Both the position numbers and the translations under genes were made by a program. The notes under the pieces were generated by a model. That model did no database searches and was not told the DNA's origin. It saw nothing but the letters and a program-made list of their open reading frames with translations. Source: Candidatus Ozemobacteraceae bacterium (lineage in GTDB: Bacteria; Muiribacteriota; Ozemobacteria; Ozemobacterales; Ozemobacteraceae). From it: 52,576 bases of DNA. Where the stretch lies: NCBI GenBank assembly GCA_035373905.1, contig DAOSOK010000035.1, forward strand, positions 1 through 52,576, read 5' to 3'. This document shows, piece after piece, positions 41,179 through 51,800 of the stretch; within the stretch, counting starts at the first letter, position 1; each line of letters starts with the position of its first letter.

Positions 41179-43992
41179 TCAGCCTGAGTTCTGTTCTGAA
41201 TCCAGATTCAGAACCCCCGATAGCTTCAGATCTTCCAGGATCTGCCGAAGATCGGATTCGAGGGCGGAACCGGAGTCCTGCCCGGTTTCGACGGAAAGGC
41301 TCACCGTCAGCTTGAGATTGGAACCACTGCGAAGTTTGGGGAGAAGCTTCGTCCCCACGCGATTCCACGAGTCGGCTGGAATCTCACCACGGAGCCTGAT
41401 CGTTCGTGCCCCGGAGGATTTCTTCGCAATGTCTTCTTCAGCAGGCGTTTCACCAGATGGAGGAGCGTTCCCGGTGTCAGGTTGCGCACCCTGTGCGGTC
41501 GGTGGAAAAACGGGCGGTTGAATGGGCGGGGCTTCCACGACGACGCTGGTTTTGAGCGAACTCGCCCGACTTTTCGTCAGAAGGAATACGCCCTGTTCGA
41601 AGGAAACCTCCGCAGGTGAAACGTGCTCCTTGAACCAGAGCCTCTCGAACGTGCCGTCCGCCTTCTGCCCGGAAGCCAGACCGAAATCCCCATGTTCGAC
41701 GGCCTCGACGATCCTGTTGGTCAAGATCGTGTCCGGGTCGAGAAGCCGCGTGAGCGAGCCGTTCAGAAAGCACTGCCGCAACCCGGCAAGAGGCCAGATG
41801 CCCTCGGACTTCAACGCAGGGGGCCAGCTTCGGTCGAGATACCCCGTCCCGACGGATTCGTTGAGCAGAGCCTGTGATTTCAACGCAGAGATGATTCTTC
41901 CGCCAAGTGTTTCATGACTCGAGGAATGGCCGGCCCCGAGGTCGATGATCTTCAGCCCGTCCGGTTCTTTGGTATCAAGGAGTGCGACGTACCGATAGGA
42001 AGCCCAGACTTCATCTTCGGCTGCATCCCTGGCCATCTCCCGGCGCATCCTGGCTTCTTCCTGGTCCTCGGCGGAAAACTCCTTCTTTTTCATGCCGCGA
42101 TAGATGTCGTCGGCAACCTTCTGCCAGGCAAGATGCGACTCGACCTTGTCACGCAGGTCTTTTCCAGGTTTGCGCAGGCACCAGACCAAGGCTCCGGGGT
42201 ATAACCTCGGGGCCTTGCCCCGATTCCTCGTCCATTCCGAAATACTCTTCCGGAAAGAGCCGGTGCCGGTCCATTCGCTGACAGGGTCCGCAACCACGAG
42301 CGTCAGCCTTGGAGAATCGGGGATGGCTGTGCCGTCGGTCGGGAAGAACAACAGCGGGGCCTGGGGGTTTTCCTCGAAAGCCCGCTTCACAAACTCCCTG
42401 GCGGCCGGAAGGATTTCCTGCTCTTCATCGAGGCTCGCTTTCTTGTCATTCACGACTTTTTTCAGGGTCGCGTGATGGCTGATCATGAAAGCATCCGACC
42501 CCGACCGGCGCAAAAAATAGGATTTGTCCTCGAGCGCGGCGGCCGCGTTGTCGATCGTCGTCGTGTCCAGGCCCGGCTCGCCCAAGGCGACCCGAAGATC
42601 CGGTATCCGGGCGAGTTTGTTCGTCTGGCCGCCCGAAGACTCGAAGAAGATGGCTGAGCCGACCCGACGATGAATCCCCTTGAGCGGCCCCTTGGTGTCC
42701 GCGTCAAGAACCCGGGCATGGCTTTGCCGTCCGGAAATATCCGCATCGAGTGCCGCGATCAGACGACTTTCCCCGAGTTGCCCGAGAACCACCCCGCGGA
42801 AATCCGGGTTGTCGAGAGGGGCCGAGCCGAGGGTGATCAACGGCTCTTTCCTGGCCTCCTGAAAATCGGTGCGATAGGCCCACGAAACCCACTGCGCCAG
42901 CATCGCCAGGGTGCCGCGCGTCTGCTGGAATTGGCTCAGAGCCTGCCATTTCCGCTGAAAAACCGACAACGTCGACGGATGAAACGGATAACACGCTTCG
43001 AAGCGCTGTTTCAGGTATTCCCGGGCCTTGGCTTCGGTGGTGCCTGAATCCACGGTGGTCCATTCCGAGGGAAGTTGCGCTCGACGTTCGAAAACCCAGT
43101 CGGCATACGCCCTGGCCGTCGCACTGCGCTGTTTGTCGTTGCCCCGGTCCTCGAACAGGCGCCGGCATATGACCTCGCTGATCTCTGCCTCGTCGTTCGC
43201 GATCAGATCTTTGGAAACGCGCCGAACAACCTTCGTGATCTTCTCCTGCCATTCGAGGTCGTACTCCGTCATTTCGACCTGGCTTCGCGGAAGACTGATG
43301 ACCGCCGCGCCGTGAGTCGTCCCGGTCATTGCCACCGTCAGGTTCTGGATGAAGGCGTGGAAAGACTCTGCCATGTCCCGATGCCGGTTGAGAAAATTCA
43401 ACACCTCGTCGAACAGCACGAGAACAGGCCCGCCCGCCGCCGCGAAAACCCTCGACAGCGCTTCGGTTCCCGGCGGCTTCTGCAGGGCGCTCTTCCCCAG
43501 CTCCTGAACGCCCTTGTCGCCGGCGAGTTGCCGGGCGATATCGATCCACGGCGTTTCGTGACCGTCGCGGGGGTCCCAGGCGTTCCCGACGAAGACGGCT
43601 GTTTTCGCGCTTGGAACTGAGCCCAGGCTTGCATAGGCCAGCATATCCCGAACCCCGGTCAGCTCGTTGGCTTTCGCCCCCAGGGATGCAAGATGGAACA
43701 GGGTGGCGAGGGTGTGGGTCTTTCCGCCGCCGAACTGCGTGATCAGGGTCACGACGGGCGCGGTGTTGACCGTGCTTCCCGCGAGGCGACGCAGGATCAT
43801 CCCGGTATGGTCGCGCAGGGCTCTGGTGAAGCAGGTGCGCGAGAAGAAGGCCGTCGGATCACGGTAGTCTTCGGGCGCTTTCCCGGTGACGACCTGTTCG
43901 AGATGGATGGCGAACTCGTCCGGGTTGAACGATCGGCCCTCCCGGACTTCTTTTCTGGGGACGGTTACCTTGTACCAGGGTTCGAGATTCAT
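41179..43992 (-). CDS. DUF499-domain AAA+ ATPase of a defence system
   Basis: A 937-residue ATPase of the DUF499 family (COG1483 type), found in archaeal and bacterial defence islands beside DUF1156 methylases. Walker A is TQFGGGKTHTLA near residues 87-97, Walker B is VLVLFDEVLNFL near 190-200, with an SLPRSQ sensor-like segment after it. The C-terminal third is rich in Ser/Gly/Pro with a final IRLRGEIPADSWNRVGTKLL domain. ATG 43992 follows GGGAGAG at the right spacing and overlaps the stop of the DUF4276 gene by four bases. It is the last gene of the operon. It probably supplies ATP-driven control or DNA loading (inference from family). Confidence 0.85.
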   Translation of the reverse strand: MNLEPWYKVTVPRKEVREGRSFNPDEFAIHLEQVVTGKAPEDYRDPTAFFSRTCFTRALRDHTGMILRRLAGSTVNTAPVVTLITQFGGGKTHTLATLFHLASLGAKANELTGVRDMLAYASLGSVPSAKTAVFVGNAWDPRDGHETPWIDIARQLAGDKGVQELGKSALQKPPGTEALSRVFAAAGGPVLVLFDEVLNFLNRHRDMAESFHAFIQNLTVAMTGTTHGAAVISLPRSQVEMTEYDLEWQEKITKVVRRVSKDLIANDEAEISEVICRRLFEDRGNDKQRSATARAYADWVFERRAQLPSEWTTVDSGTTEAKAREYLKQRFEACYPFHPSTLSVFQRKWQALSQFQQTRGTLAMLAQWVSWAYRTDFQEARKEPLITLGSAPLDNPDFRGVVLGQLGESRLIAALDADISGRQSHARVLDADTKGPLKGIHRRVGSAIFFESSGGQTNKLARIPDLRVALGEPGLDTTTIDNAAAALEDKSYFLRRSGSDAFMISHHATLKKVVNDKKASLDEEQEILPAAREFVKRAFEENPQAPLLFFPTDGTAIPDSPRLTLVVADPVSEWTGTGSFRKSISEWTRNRGKAPRLYPGALVWCLRKPGKDLRDKVESHLAWQKVADDIYRGMKKKEFSAEDQEEARMRREMARDAAEDEVWASYRYVALLDTKEPDGLKIIDLGAGHSSSHETLGGRIISALKSQALLNESVGTGYLDRSWPPALKSEGIWPLAGLRQCFLNGSLTRLLDPDTILTNRIVEAVEHGDFGLASGQKADGTFERLWFKEHVSPAEVSFEQGVFLLTKSRASSLKTSVVVEAPPIQPPVFPPTAQGAQPDTGNAPPSGETPAEEDIAKKSSGARTIRLRGEIPADSWNRVGTKLLPKLRSGSNLKLTVSLSVETGQDSGSALESDLRQILEDLKLSGVLNLDSEQNSG

Positions 43993-44624
43993 GACATGCT
44001 CTCCCATTGTTTCAGCGGCCATTCAGGTGATGTGACTCCGAAGGACCGGAGGAGTTTTCCCACGGCGGAAGTCAGCCTTCGGAATGAACGACAGGTGCGC
44101 CAGGCCTGGCCCAGATCGAACCTGGCCGAGAATTTCGGCTGGTCGACCCTCTCGGAATAGGCCCGCCCAGGCGGCAAGAGGCTTTCGATATACCCTTTTT
44201 TCCCCTTTCCCATTTCGGGTTGCGGGGGCGGCTCGAGATCTGCCGGAAGATCGCGGTACCCGCTGAGCGAGGAAATGCCGCCGACGAACCAGGCCTCGAA
44301 CTCAGGGTTGGGAATGACGATCTCGCAACGATGGGCCAGCCCGAGGGAACTCACCAGTTCGTTCAATCGGGTGACGAGACTCCTGGGGCAATCGCCGTCA
44401 CTGTCGAAAAGAACGAGAATGCCTCGGCAGTCACCCCGGCGGGCGGCAAGTGAAAGAACGCTTCGCAAGCCTGTCTCCGAACACAGTGCGCTTCTCTTCT
44501 GACGCATGGGCTTCAGGATGTCGACGCCCCGGACGCCGGCCTCATCGAGAATCCGCCGCAACAGAATCGGCACGGCCTCGATCTCGCCGTGCCCTTCGAC
44601 GATCGGCTGAATGGCGGGAGTCAT
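43989..44624 (-). CDS. DUF4276 TOPRIM-like protein
   Basis: A 211-residue protein of the DUF4276 family, a TOPRIM-fold protein. The hallmark acidic residues are present: E10 in VEGHGE and D74, D76, D78 in LFDSDGDCP, and CEIVIPNPEFEAWFVGG is the family signature. TOPRIM nucleases use these residues to hold Mg for DNA or RNA cleavage. ATGA overlaps link it to the AAA ATPase before and the DUF499 gene after. The ATPase/TOPRIM pair resembles OLD nucleases and the AriA/AriB pair of PARIS, in which the TOPRIM protein is the released toxic nuclease (inference). Confidence 0.85.
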   Translation of the reverse strand: MTPAIQPIVEGHGEIEAVPILLRRILDEAGVRGVDILKPMRQKRSALCSETGLRSVLSLAARRGDCRGILVLFDSDGDCPRSLVTRLNELVSSLGLAHRCEIVIPNPEFEAWFVGGISSLSGYRDLPADLEPPPQPEMGKGKKGYIESLLPPGRAYSERVDQPKFSARFDLGQAWRTCRSFRRLTSAVGKLLRSFGVTSPEWPLKQWESMS

Positions 44625-45826
44625 TTGTCGGAACTCCTTTTGGAAGCCTCTTTGCCGGCCGCTGAAGATTCCTCCGGAAGAAGAGCCCCCGCTCGCAACA
44701 GTTCTCCCGCCCCCATGATGTGATCGCGTATGGCGGACCGCGCCGCTGCGTCAACGGGGAGAATCGCGGACGCCCCGCGTTCCCAGACCCCGACGCGAAG
44801 ATGCTCATCCGCGATCCACTTGGCATCGAGGAGTTCCGGACTGTGTGTCGTGACGATGACCTGCATCGACACGGCCGCCTGCCGGATCATGTCGAGGATC
44901 GCCGGCAGGGCGCCCGGATGGATCGTGGCTTCGGGCTCCTCGATGACCATCACCGTCGGGGTGGGTTTCTGGAAGACCGCCATCAACAGCCCGAGAGCCC
45001 GCAGGGTGCCGTCGGACATCGTGGACGATTCGAACTGGAGCCGCTTTCCCGGCGCCCATTCCTGGGTGAATTCCATCGTCAACTTGTTGCTGTGCTTCTT
45101 GGGGCGGACAGATAATGTATCTGGAACGATAGCGGCCAGGAACTCCTGCACGCGTTCGAAGGCCTGCCGGTCCGTGCGGCTCAACTCCTGGAGAACGCTT
45201 GCCGCGTTGCTGCCGTCCCGTTTCAACCCCATGCCGCTGTCGGGATCTTGCATGTCCCGAAGACGGGCCGGTTCGATGGAATACACGCGCATGCCGCTCA
45301 GGGTCCGCAGAAGGGGGGCAAAACGCGCGTCGCCGCCGACAACCGGAAGGCACAACGCGGCCGGCTCGAGAGCCGGATTGATTCCCTCGGCCTTGGTTTT
45401 GAACCCATGCCGGCTGGATCGATCGAAGGAACTGAGCGTGCCGTCATTCAGCTCCACTTCGGCCGTTTCACGGATGATCTCGAACCCATAGTTGGGAAGC
45501 GCCTTGATTTCGAGGGAGTATCGACCCCGCTTCGCTTCTCCGTTCATCGGGCCCAGCTCGAGGGTGAGGCCGAGGTTCGGCGAATAGCCGCTCCCGGTGC
45601 TTCGGTTGCGCACCGCACCGATGCCGCCTCGGCTGTCGAAAACCGCCTGCAGAGGGGATTTCATGGCATCGGCGACGAACGCGAAGATATCGGCGAAGTT
45701 GCTCTTGCCCGAGCCATTGCGACCGACGATGAACAGCGGATTGCCGAACGTGACTTCGGCTGCCGGATAACTGCGGAAGCGTTTGATGAAGAGCTTCTGA
45801 ATGACCGGCATACGGATACGGGACAT
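44621..45826 (-). CDS. AAA ATPase, OLD/AriA-like
   Basis: A 401-residue ABC-like ATPase of the AAA_15/AAA_21 group. Walker A is VGRNGSGKSNF (about 31-41). A signature-like region STMSDGTLRALGLL lies near 268-282, Walker B is MVIEEPEATIHP (about 290-300), and the H-loop VTTHSPELLD follows. The N-terminal IQKLFIKRFRSYPAAEVTF opening is typical of RecF/OLD proteins. ATG 45826 has GGAGGATC eight bases upstream. It starts 15 bases after the methylase stop and overlaps the TOPRIM gene. No TOPRIM domain of its own, so it is a split OLD or PARIS-like arrangement. Confidence 0.88.
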   Translation of the reverse strand: MSRIRMPVIQKLFIKRFRSYPAAEVTFGNPLFIVGRNGSGKSNFADIFAFVADAMKSPLQAVFDSRGGIGAVRNRSTGSGYSPNLGLTLELGPMNGEAKRGRYSLEIKALPNYGFEIIRETAEVELNDGTLSSFDRSSRHGFKTKAEGINPALEPAALCLPVVGGDARFAPLLRTLSGMRVYSIEPARLRDMQDPDSGMGLKRDGSNAASVLQELSRTDRQAFERVQEFLAAIVPDTLSVRPKKHSNKLTMEFTQEWAPGKRLQFESSTMSDGTLRALGLLMAVFQKPTPTVMVIEEPEATIHPGALPAILDMIRQAAVSMQVIVTTHSPELLDAKWIADEHLRVGVWERGASAILPVDAAARSAIRDHIMGAGELLRAGALLPEESSAAGKEASKRSSDK

Positions 45827-45840
45827 CGGCGATCCTCCGT

Positions 45841-48834
45841 TCAGCGGGGGACGGCGAGGAGCATGGCATCGAGCAGCCGCTTCTCGTCGGCGTTTTTCGG
45901 ATACAGGGCGGAGAGGGCGTTCGCAAGCCGCAGGAACTCCGGACCGCGATCGATTTCCGCCTTGATGAGCGCCCGCAGGGCGTTGGCCTGGCCGTTGGCC
46001 TGGAGCAGCATCGCGGCATGGACGCGGTCGAGGGTGGTGGCGGAGGTGTCTTTCTTCCACTCGAGATCGGCCGCCGCCGCGTTTCCTTTGCGGCCGCGAA
46101 CCCGGGGTGCCGTTTCCTCCTCGAAGAGGGAAAGCTGGAGCGGCTTGTCGGGATCGCGCTCGATGCTTTTGGCCATCGCGGAAGCCCCCGAGTCGCCGAA
46201 AAGCTGTTTGGCCCGTTCGGCGATGGGAAGAAGCCGCACGACGCCCTTCTCGACCTCGATGATGCGTTTTTCCCACCGGGGAAGCGCGATGCCGAGCGGC
46301 TGGGCGAACCGCCGGACGACGTCGAAGATCAGCGAATACCCGCCTTTCTTGCGTTTTCCCCCTGCGGACGGGGTTTCATCGGCATCCTCGTCCCCATCTT
46401 CCGGTTCTTCGGCGTCATCGGAGGCCTCTGCAGCGGGTGCGGAAGCCGTATCCGTGGCCTGCAGCGTCCAGAGGAAGAGGGCGGTCAGGCGCGCATCCTC
46501 TTCGAGGCCGCCCGGCGCGCCGGACTTGGCCTTGGCCGCGGCGGTGCCCAGGACCTGCTCCAGGGCTGCCCGGCCGACGACTTCCCAGACTTTTTCGAGA
46601 TACTCCGCCAGTTTCACTTCCCGGCCCTCAGCCGTCTCGACCTTCTCGAACCGGCTGAAAATCTCGAGCGCCGGCCCGATGCAGGCAAAGACCAGGTCTG
46701 CACCCCGGATACCCTCTTTCTGCAAGCGGATCATCCAGTCGCTGACCTTCTTCGGAAGCTCTCGAAGAACCTCGCCCCAATCCCCGACGCCGGCATCCTC
46801 CGGCCGCGGCCGGCAAATGAGGTGGATGCTGGTCTCGAGAGCCGCAGAATCAAGGGAGCGGAGTCGACCTGGTCTTTCGGTTGCAATAGGCCACGAACAC
46901 ATGATCATCCACCCGCCTGCAATCATTCCTGTCAGGAGAGCTTCCCACCCCTCTGTGGTTTTGTGGGCAAATACAACACTTCCGATCCCGTCATCTGAAA
47001 GGACACGCCTTCCCTCGGTAAAAGCCGATCCCATCGCCCTCTCAAAAAATGCACGATCTTTCTTCTTGCCATCGAAGAATCGTGTCTCGTCCTGAACTGC
47101 CTCACTAATTTTGGGGGAAAGTTGGTTTGTTCCGTCAAACGGATCGGGTTTTTCAAGATGATTGAAAGGCAAGCGTTTTTGCCATGCCAAAAAAAAGTCT
47201 GATAAATCTGAATACGGTATCGCGTCATAATACGGCGGATCGGTGAACCAGACGTGAGATGCCGAATCGGGGAGGGGTGATTCCATTGCATTTGCTTGTT
47301 GAACCTGCCCAACCCGTGGAAGCAAGGGGATATTTCCAAGCGCAAGAGCTGACCATTCAACAGCACCATCGAAGTTCCCTGAACCATCAGCAAGGGGAGC
47401 GCATTCCGCAAAATCCCAGATCATGGGCAAAGCATGCCGGCCGAACGTGCTTCGGATAAACTCGCCATTGCTCACCCATGAAGCAAGCGAGGACAAGTAA
47501 TCACAAGCCCTTCCAAAAGGCATTCCTAAAGAGCGAAGAGCTTCATTATCCCGACTCATAATTGAACGAGACAAGTTTACTAATGCAAGTCTTTGTCGAT
47601 AAGTGAAAAGGTCTCCAAACTTCATCATGCCGTATTTCTGAACAGAGAAAGCCCGGCCTGCGCCTGAGCCACCACCAGCAGGTGTTGGTTCGTCAGGGAC
47701 AGGGCAGAGGCCTTTTCTGCCGCCCTGTTCCCAGGTTTCAAGGATAGTTTGCAGTCGTTGTTGGGCTTTCCAAGCCGATTGATAATCCTGCTCGTTCGGC
47801 AAACGATAGTGCCGCCCCGTTTCGTCTTGGCGTAATGTAACCACCGCCAGCAGTCGTGCGCCTCCGAGGCGCTTGCCGCGCTCATCGAAAATCACGTCTG
47901 CTCCGCCTTTTTGCGCGGACAACTGGAACCGAACCCGGTCGGGCGGCAGGACCGTTCCGCAGGACGGACACGTGGCCTTGGCCCTGGCGACCGTTCCTTT
48001 CGGCACTTCAGATTCGCTCTTTGGATGAAATATTTCAAAGCCTATATACGGGGTCGATGTTCCCGTTCGAATGACCTTCCATCGCAAAGCCCGACGACGA
48101 TTTGCCTTCTTGCACAGCCAGAAGGAGCGGGCGAGGGGAATCTCGGCGCCGCAGTTGGGCGACTCGCAGCGGACGGTTCGCGCCCAGAGATAGGCGATGG
48201 GCCGTGCGCCGTCGGGATCGACGGGATAATATTCGGCCAGCTCTTTTTCGGCGGCGTCCTTGATCTCGGCGCCGGCTTTTCGCAGATCCTCCGCCAATTG
48301 CGGCCCATGTCGGGGAATATCTTCCAGGAGGACCTTCAATATCAAACACGCCACCGGGTTCAGGTCGCTGGCGAAGGCCTCGCACTCCAACCGCAGGGCT
48401 TCGAGCGGGATCGAGCCGCCGCCCGCGAAGGGGTCGACCACCAGCGGGGTTTCCTCGGGATGCGCGGCCTGGACCAGCCCGCGGCCGATCTTCAGATACT
48501 GCTGATCCGAAGCGGCATCCCAATTGGCGAACTCGCCGATGAACTTCAACAGCTGTCGCCGCAGATCCTCGTCCTTCGGTCCGACGTTTCTGAGGGCCTT
48601 CAGCAGCTCCCGCGCCTTGGTTTTGAACTCCTTGGGACAGTGAGCGTCGCAGGGATCGGGCAGGAGAAGACCCAGCAGAACCGCGCGGCACGAGGCCAGC
48701 GGTCGGCGCGCCCACCACAGGTGGAGCGTCGAGGGATGTCCGTGCCGGATTGATTTTTCGCGCGCCGCATGCTGTGACACGACGGCGATCGGGAAATCAA
48801 CCTCTGCCAGGCGTTTGCATTCCTTGGGTATCAT
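45841..48834 (-). CDS. DUF1156 adenine-specific DNA methyltransferase
   Basis: A 997-residue N6-adenine methyltransferase of the DUF1156/COG1743 family. The N-terminal DUF1156 region has STLHLWWARRPLASCRA (about 35-51). SAM motif I is VDPFAGGGSIPLEALRLE (about 132-149) and the catalytic motif IV is TDPPYYDAIPY (about 529-539). Two zinc-ribbon-like pairs lie between them (CESPNC near 225 and CPSCGTVLP near 300). The C-terminal half has an acidic linker (EEPEDGDEDADE). Probably protects host DNA or marks target sites for the system. Its stop is 15 bases from the ATPase gene and its start is three bases after the helicase stop. Bases about 46820-47880 (residues 318-671) are clearly AT-richer than the rest. 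Confidence 0.92.
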   Translation of the reverse strand: MIPKECKRLAEVDFPIAVVSQHAAREKSIRHGHPSTLHLWWARRPLASCRAVLLGLLLPDPCDAHCPKEFKTKARELLKALRNVGPKDEDLRRQLLKFIGEFANWDAASDQQYLKIGRGLVQAAHPEETPLVVDPFAGGGSIPLEALRLECEAFASDLNPVACLILKVLLEDIPRHGPQLAEDLRKAGAEIKDAAEKELAEYYPVDPDGARPIAYLWARTVRCESPNCGAEIPLARSFWLCKKANRRRALRWKVIRTGTSTPYIGFEIFHPKSESEVPKGTVARAKATCPSCGTVLPPDRVRFQLSAQKGGADVIFDERGKRLGGARLLAVVTLRQDETGRHYRLPNEQDYQSAWKAQQRLQTILETWEQGGRKGLCPVPDEPTPAGGGSGAGRAFSVQKYGMMKFGDLFTYRQRLALVNLSRSIMSRDNEALRSLGMPFGRACDYLSSLASWVSNGEFIRSTFGRHALPMIWDFAECAPLADGSGNFDGAVEWSALALGNIPLLPRVGQVQQANAMESPLPDSASHVWFTDPPYYDAIPYSDLSDFFLAWQKRLPFNHLEKPDPFDGTNQLSPKISEAVQDETRFFDGKKKDRAFFERAMGSAFTEGRRVLSDDGIGSVVFAHKTTEGWEALLTGMIAGGWMIMCSWPIATERPGRLRSLDSAALETSIHLICRPRPEDAGVGDWGEVLRELPKKVSDWMIRLQKEGIRGADLVFACIGPALEIFSRFEKVETAEGREVKLAEYLEKVWEVVGRAALEQVLGTAAAKAKSGAPGGLEEDARLTALFLWTLQATDTASAPAAEASDDAEEPEDGDEDADETPSAGGKRKKGGYSLIFDVVRRFAQPLGIALPRWEKRIIEVEKGVVRLLPIAERAKQLFGDSGASAMAKSIERDPDKPLQLSLFEEETAPRVRGRKGNAAAADLEWKKDTSATTLDRVHAAMLLQANGQANALRALIKAEIDRGPEFLRLANALSALYPKNADEKRLLDAMLLAVPR

Positions 48835-48837
48835 CGA

Positions 48838-51800
48838 TCAATCCTTCTTCTCGGGAAACTTGGGCGCGGGCTCCCGCACGGAAACAGGTGTGCTCATGGC
48901 ATTCACTTCGAGCCAGTAGTGCTGCACCTTCTTCACTTCGTGCCAGTCGAAACTGATCGGATCTCGAATCACGTTCAGTTTCGGCGTCGCGGCGCACTCG
49001 GTGACGACGTACAGCCAGTAGCAGTCCCGGCGGTCCTCCGCCACGCGCTTTTCGTTCGGGGTGAGAAGGATCGTGCCGCTCTTCGCGGAGAGCCCCTTCA
49101 CCTCGATCAGGCGCAGTTCCCCGGTCGTCGTGTCGAGGCTGGTCAGGTCGTATCCCAGGTCCTTTTCGTGGACATCGTAGACCTGGCGCCCCTGGGCCGT
49201 TTCATACTCCATGGCAACCCGCATCGCGATCGCTTCGGTCTCGAGATTCTGGCGGAGGCCGGTGACCTCGGGGGCGGCCCGTTCGGGGTGGGGCAGGACG
49301 AGAAAACTCGTGAGCCGCTCGACGCCTTGCAGGGTGAGCGACCGTTGCGCCTCGAGCTCGCGGCGACGCCGGTCACGGCGGTCGACCAGCCGCTGATGCG
49401 TGTTCTCGGCCATGGCAAGACGGCCTTCCGCCCCGACGACCCGCTTTTCGACTTCCTCGGCGGCGCGCCCGATATCCAGGTCGGCGCGGATCAGCAGTTC
49501 GGACAGCGACAGCTCGATGTGCTCGGCGATCCGATCGATCTCCCCCGCGCGTTCCGTGCGGATCTGTTCCAGAAACGGCGACAGGGCTTCCGTCTGAAGC
49601 CATTCCATCGGCTCGGGCAGGAACGCGACCGGCGGCAGGGCCTCGGGGAGATGGCCGGGGGAAAGATTGCCGATGAGCGAAGCCTCGCGCAAAAGCGGCT
49701 CCCGACCCTCGCCGTTCTCGACGGCGAACAGCCGTTCATGGATGGTCTGGCCCAGGCCGTCGACCACCCGCGCCCGGAAAAGATCGATGCGGACCGGGTT
49801 TTCATGCGCGAGTGAATGGTAGCAGGCGCCTTTGGCGAAGGTGCCGATCGCTCGTTCCCCGACTTCGCGTCGGACGGCTTCGAACAGCGGGTGCCCGGGG
49901 GTGACCCATTCCAGGCGGTTCTTGTCCGAGGTTTCGCGATCGGTGGAGAACCGCGGGTAGCGGGAAGCCAGCCCGGGGAGTTTCCAGTCTGGCGCCTGCT
50001 CGTGGCGCCGCAACTCGTCAGGGGTGCGGCCGGGGTCGAATGCGTGAAGAAACGTCTTGACCGGTTTCAGGTCGAGCCGCACCACGGCGCCGGCATCCCG
50101 GAGAAACCGGGCGATGGTCTCGGGAACGACCCGTCGTTCCTGGGCCAGGGCACGGCGTTCTACCAGCATGGCGAGGTTCAGTTTCTTGGACGCCAGACCT
50201 TCGAGCGCGTTCTGGCAGATATTCCGGAAATCCCGTTCATCGACGTTCCTGAGAAGCCGGTCTTCGAGATCGAGCTCTCCGAGCTTGCCGGCGTAATAGT
50301 CTCGCAGCACTCGCTCGATATGGGCCGCCGGCAGGACCTCGCCGACAACGTTGAAGACGGCGTCGTCCTCGAGCGCGTCACGAATCTCCTGGAGTTTCTC
50401 GAGAAGCTTCTGCAGCACCCGGCCCTCGATGGTGTTGCCCGCGACGAAATTGAAGATCAGGCAGTCCTTCTGCTGGCCGTACCGGTGAATGCGGCCCATC
50501 CGCTGTTCCAGCCGGTTCGGGTTCCAGGGGATGTCGTAGTTGAAAAGGATGTGGCAGACCTGGAGGTTGATGCCTTCACCGGCCGCCTCGGTGGCGACGA
50601 GAACCTGGATCGCGCCTTCCCGGAACTGCTGTTCGGCATGGAGCCTCGTCCCGGGCTCGTCGCGGGAGCCCGGTTTCATGCCGCCGTGGATGCACCCGAC
50701 GGTGAATCCCCATTCCTTTAGTCGTTTCATAAGATAGTCGAGAGTATCTTTGAACTCGGTGAAGATGAGGAGGCGCTTATCCTGGTGATCGAAAAAGCCC
50801 TGTTCCTCGAGAAGGGCTTTCAACCGTTTCAGCTTGGCTTCCTGGCCGTTGTCTTCGACTGTCTTGGCCTGTATGACCAGTTCCTGAAGGGCGGCGATCT
50901 CGGAACGGACCTGGTCCGCGTTGTTGGCGAGCGTGACGGCTTCCAGATACGCCTCGATCCGCTCCCGTTCGGTGTCTTCCATCTCGTCGAGATCGTCGGG
51001 ATCGGGGATGCTGCCCGGCGCGAATCGGAGAACGTCTTCCGCCCGCTTCAGGCCTTCCGCCAGGCGTTTCGCCCTCTTTTCGAGGCTGGTCCTGACCGCG
51101 AAGGTGCTCGACGCGAGACGGCGCTGGTAGAGGGCCATCAGGAAGCCGACGGCCCGCGCCCGCAGATCGTCGCCGGCGGCCGCGGCCCGCGCGCACTGGT
51201 GTTTCACCATCTTCGTGATGTCCAGATACAGGGCGTATTCCGGGCCGTCGATCGCGAACTCGACCGTTTTCGGTATGCGCTTGGTGAAGATTTTGCGGGC
51301 CGCCCAGGTGCCGTCGGGCTGGCGCTCGGGGAAAAACACCATCGCTTCCTTCGTCCGGCGAAGGTAGAACGGCGCCCGTTTCCGGTCCATGGCCTGCTTG
51401 ATGGACGTGACGTCGGCGAATGCGTCTTCATCGAGAAGCTGGAGGAAGAGCGAGAAATTCGCCGGGTCGCCCTTGTGAGGCGTCGCCGTCAGCAGGAGGA
51501 TATGATCGGTGGTGTCGCGGAGCAGTTCTCCGAGCCGATAGCGCTGGCTCTTGTGAGCCTCGTCGGAGGCGGACATGCGATGGGCTTCGTCGACGATGAC
51601 CAGGTCCCAGCGAACCTGTTTGAGCCCGGGAAGGATGTCCTCCCGCTTCGCGAGGTCGAGGCTGGTGATCACGCGCTTTTCCTCGAGCCACTGGTTCATC
51701 CCGAACTGTTCCCGGAGGTCATGCCCTTTCATGACCTTGAAGTTCACCCCGAACTTCTCGAACAGTTCGCGCTGCCATTGGAAGGCAAGGTTGGCCGGGC

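Noticed and set aside
44621..46276. 551-residue version of the AAA ATPase
   Set aside because: The extra N-terminus is an out-of-frame shadow of the methylase gene. GGAGGATC and the RecF-like opening place the start at 45826.
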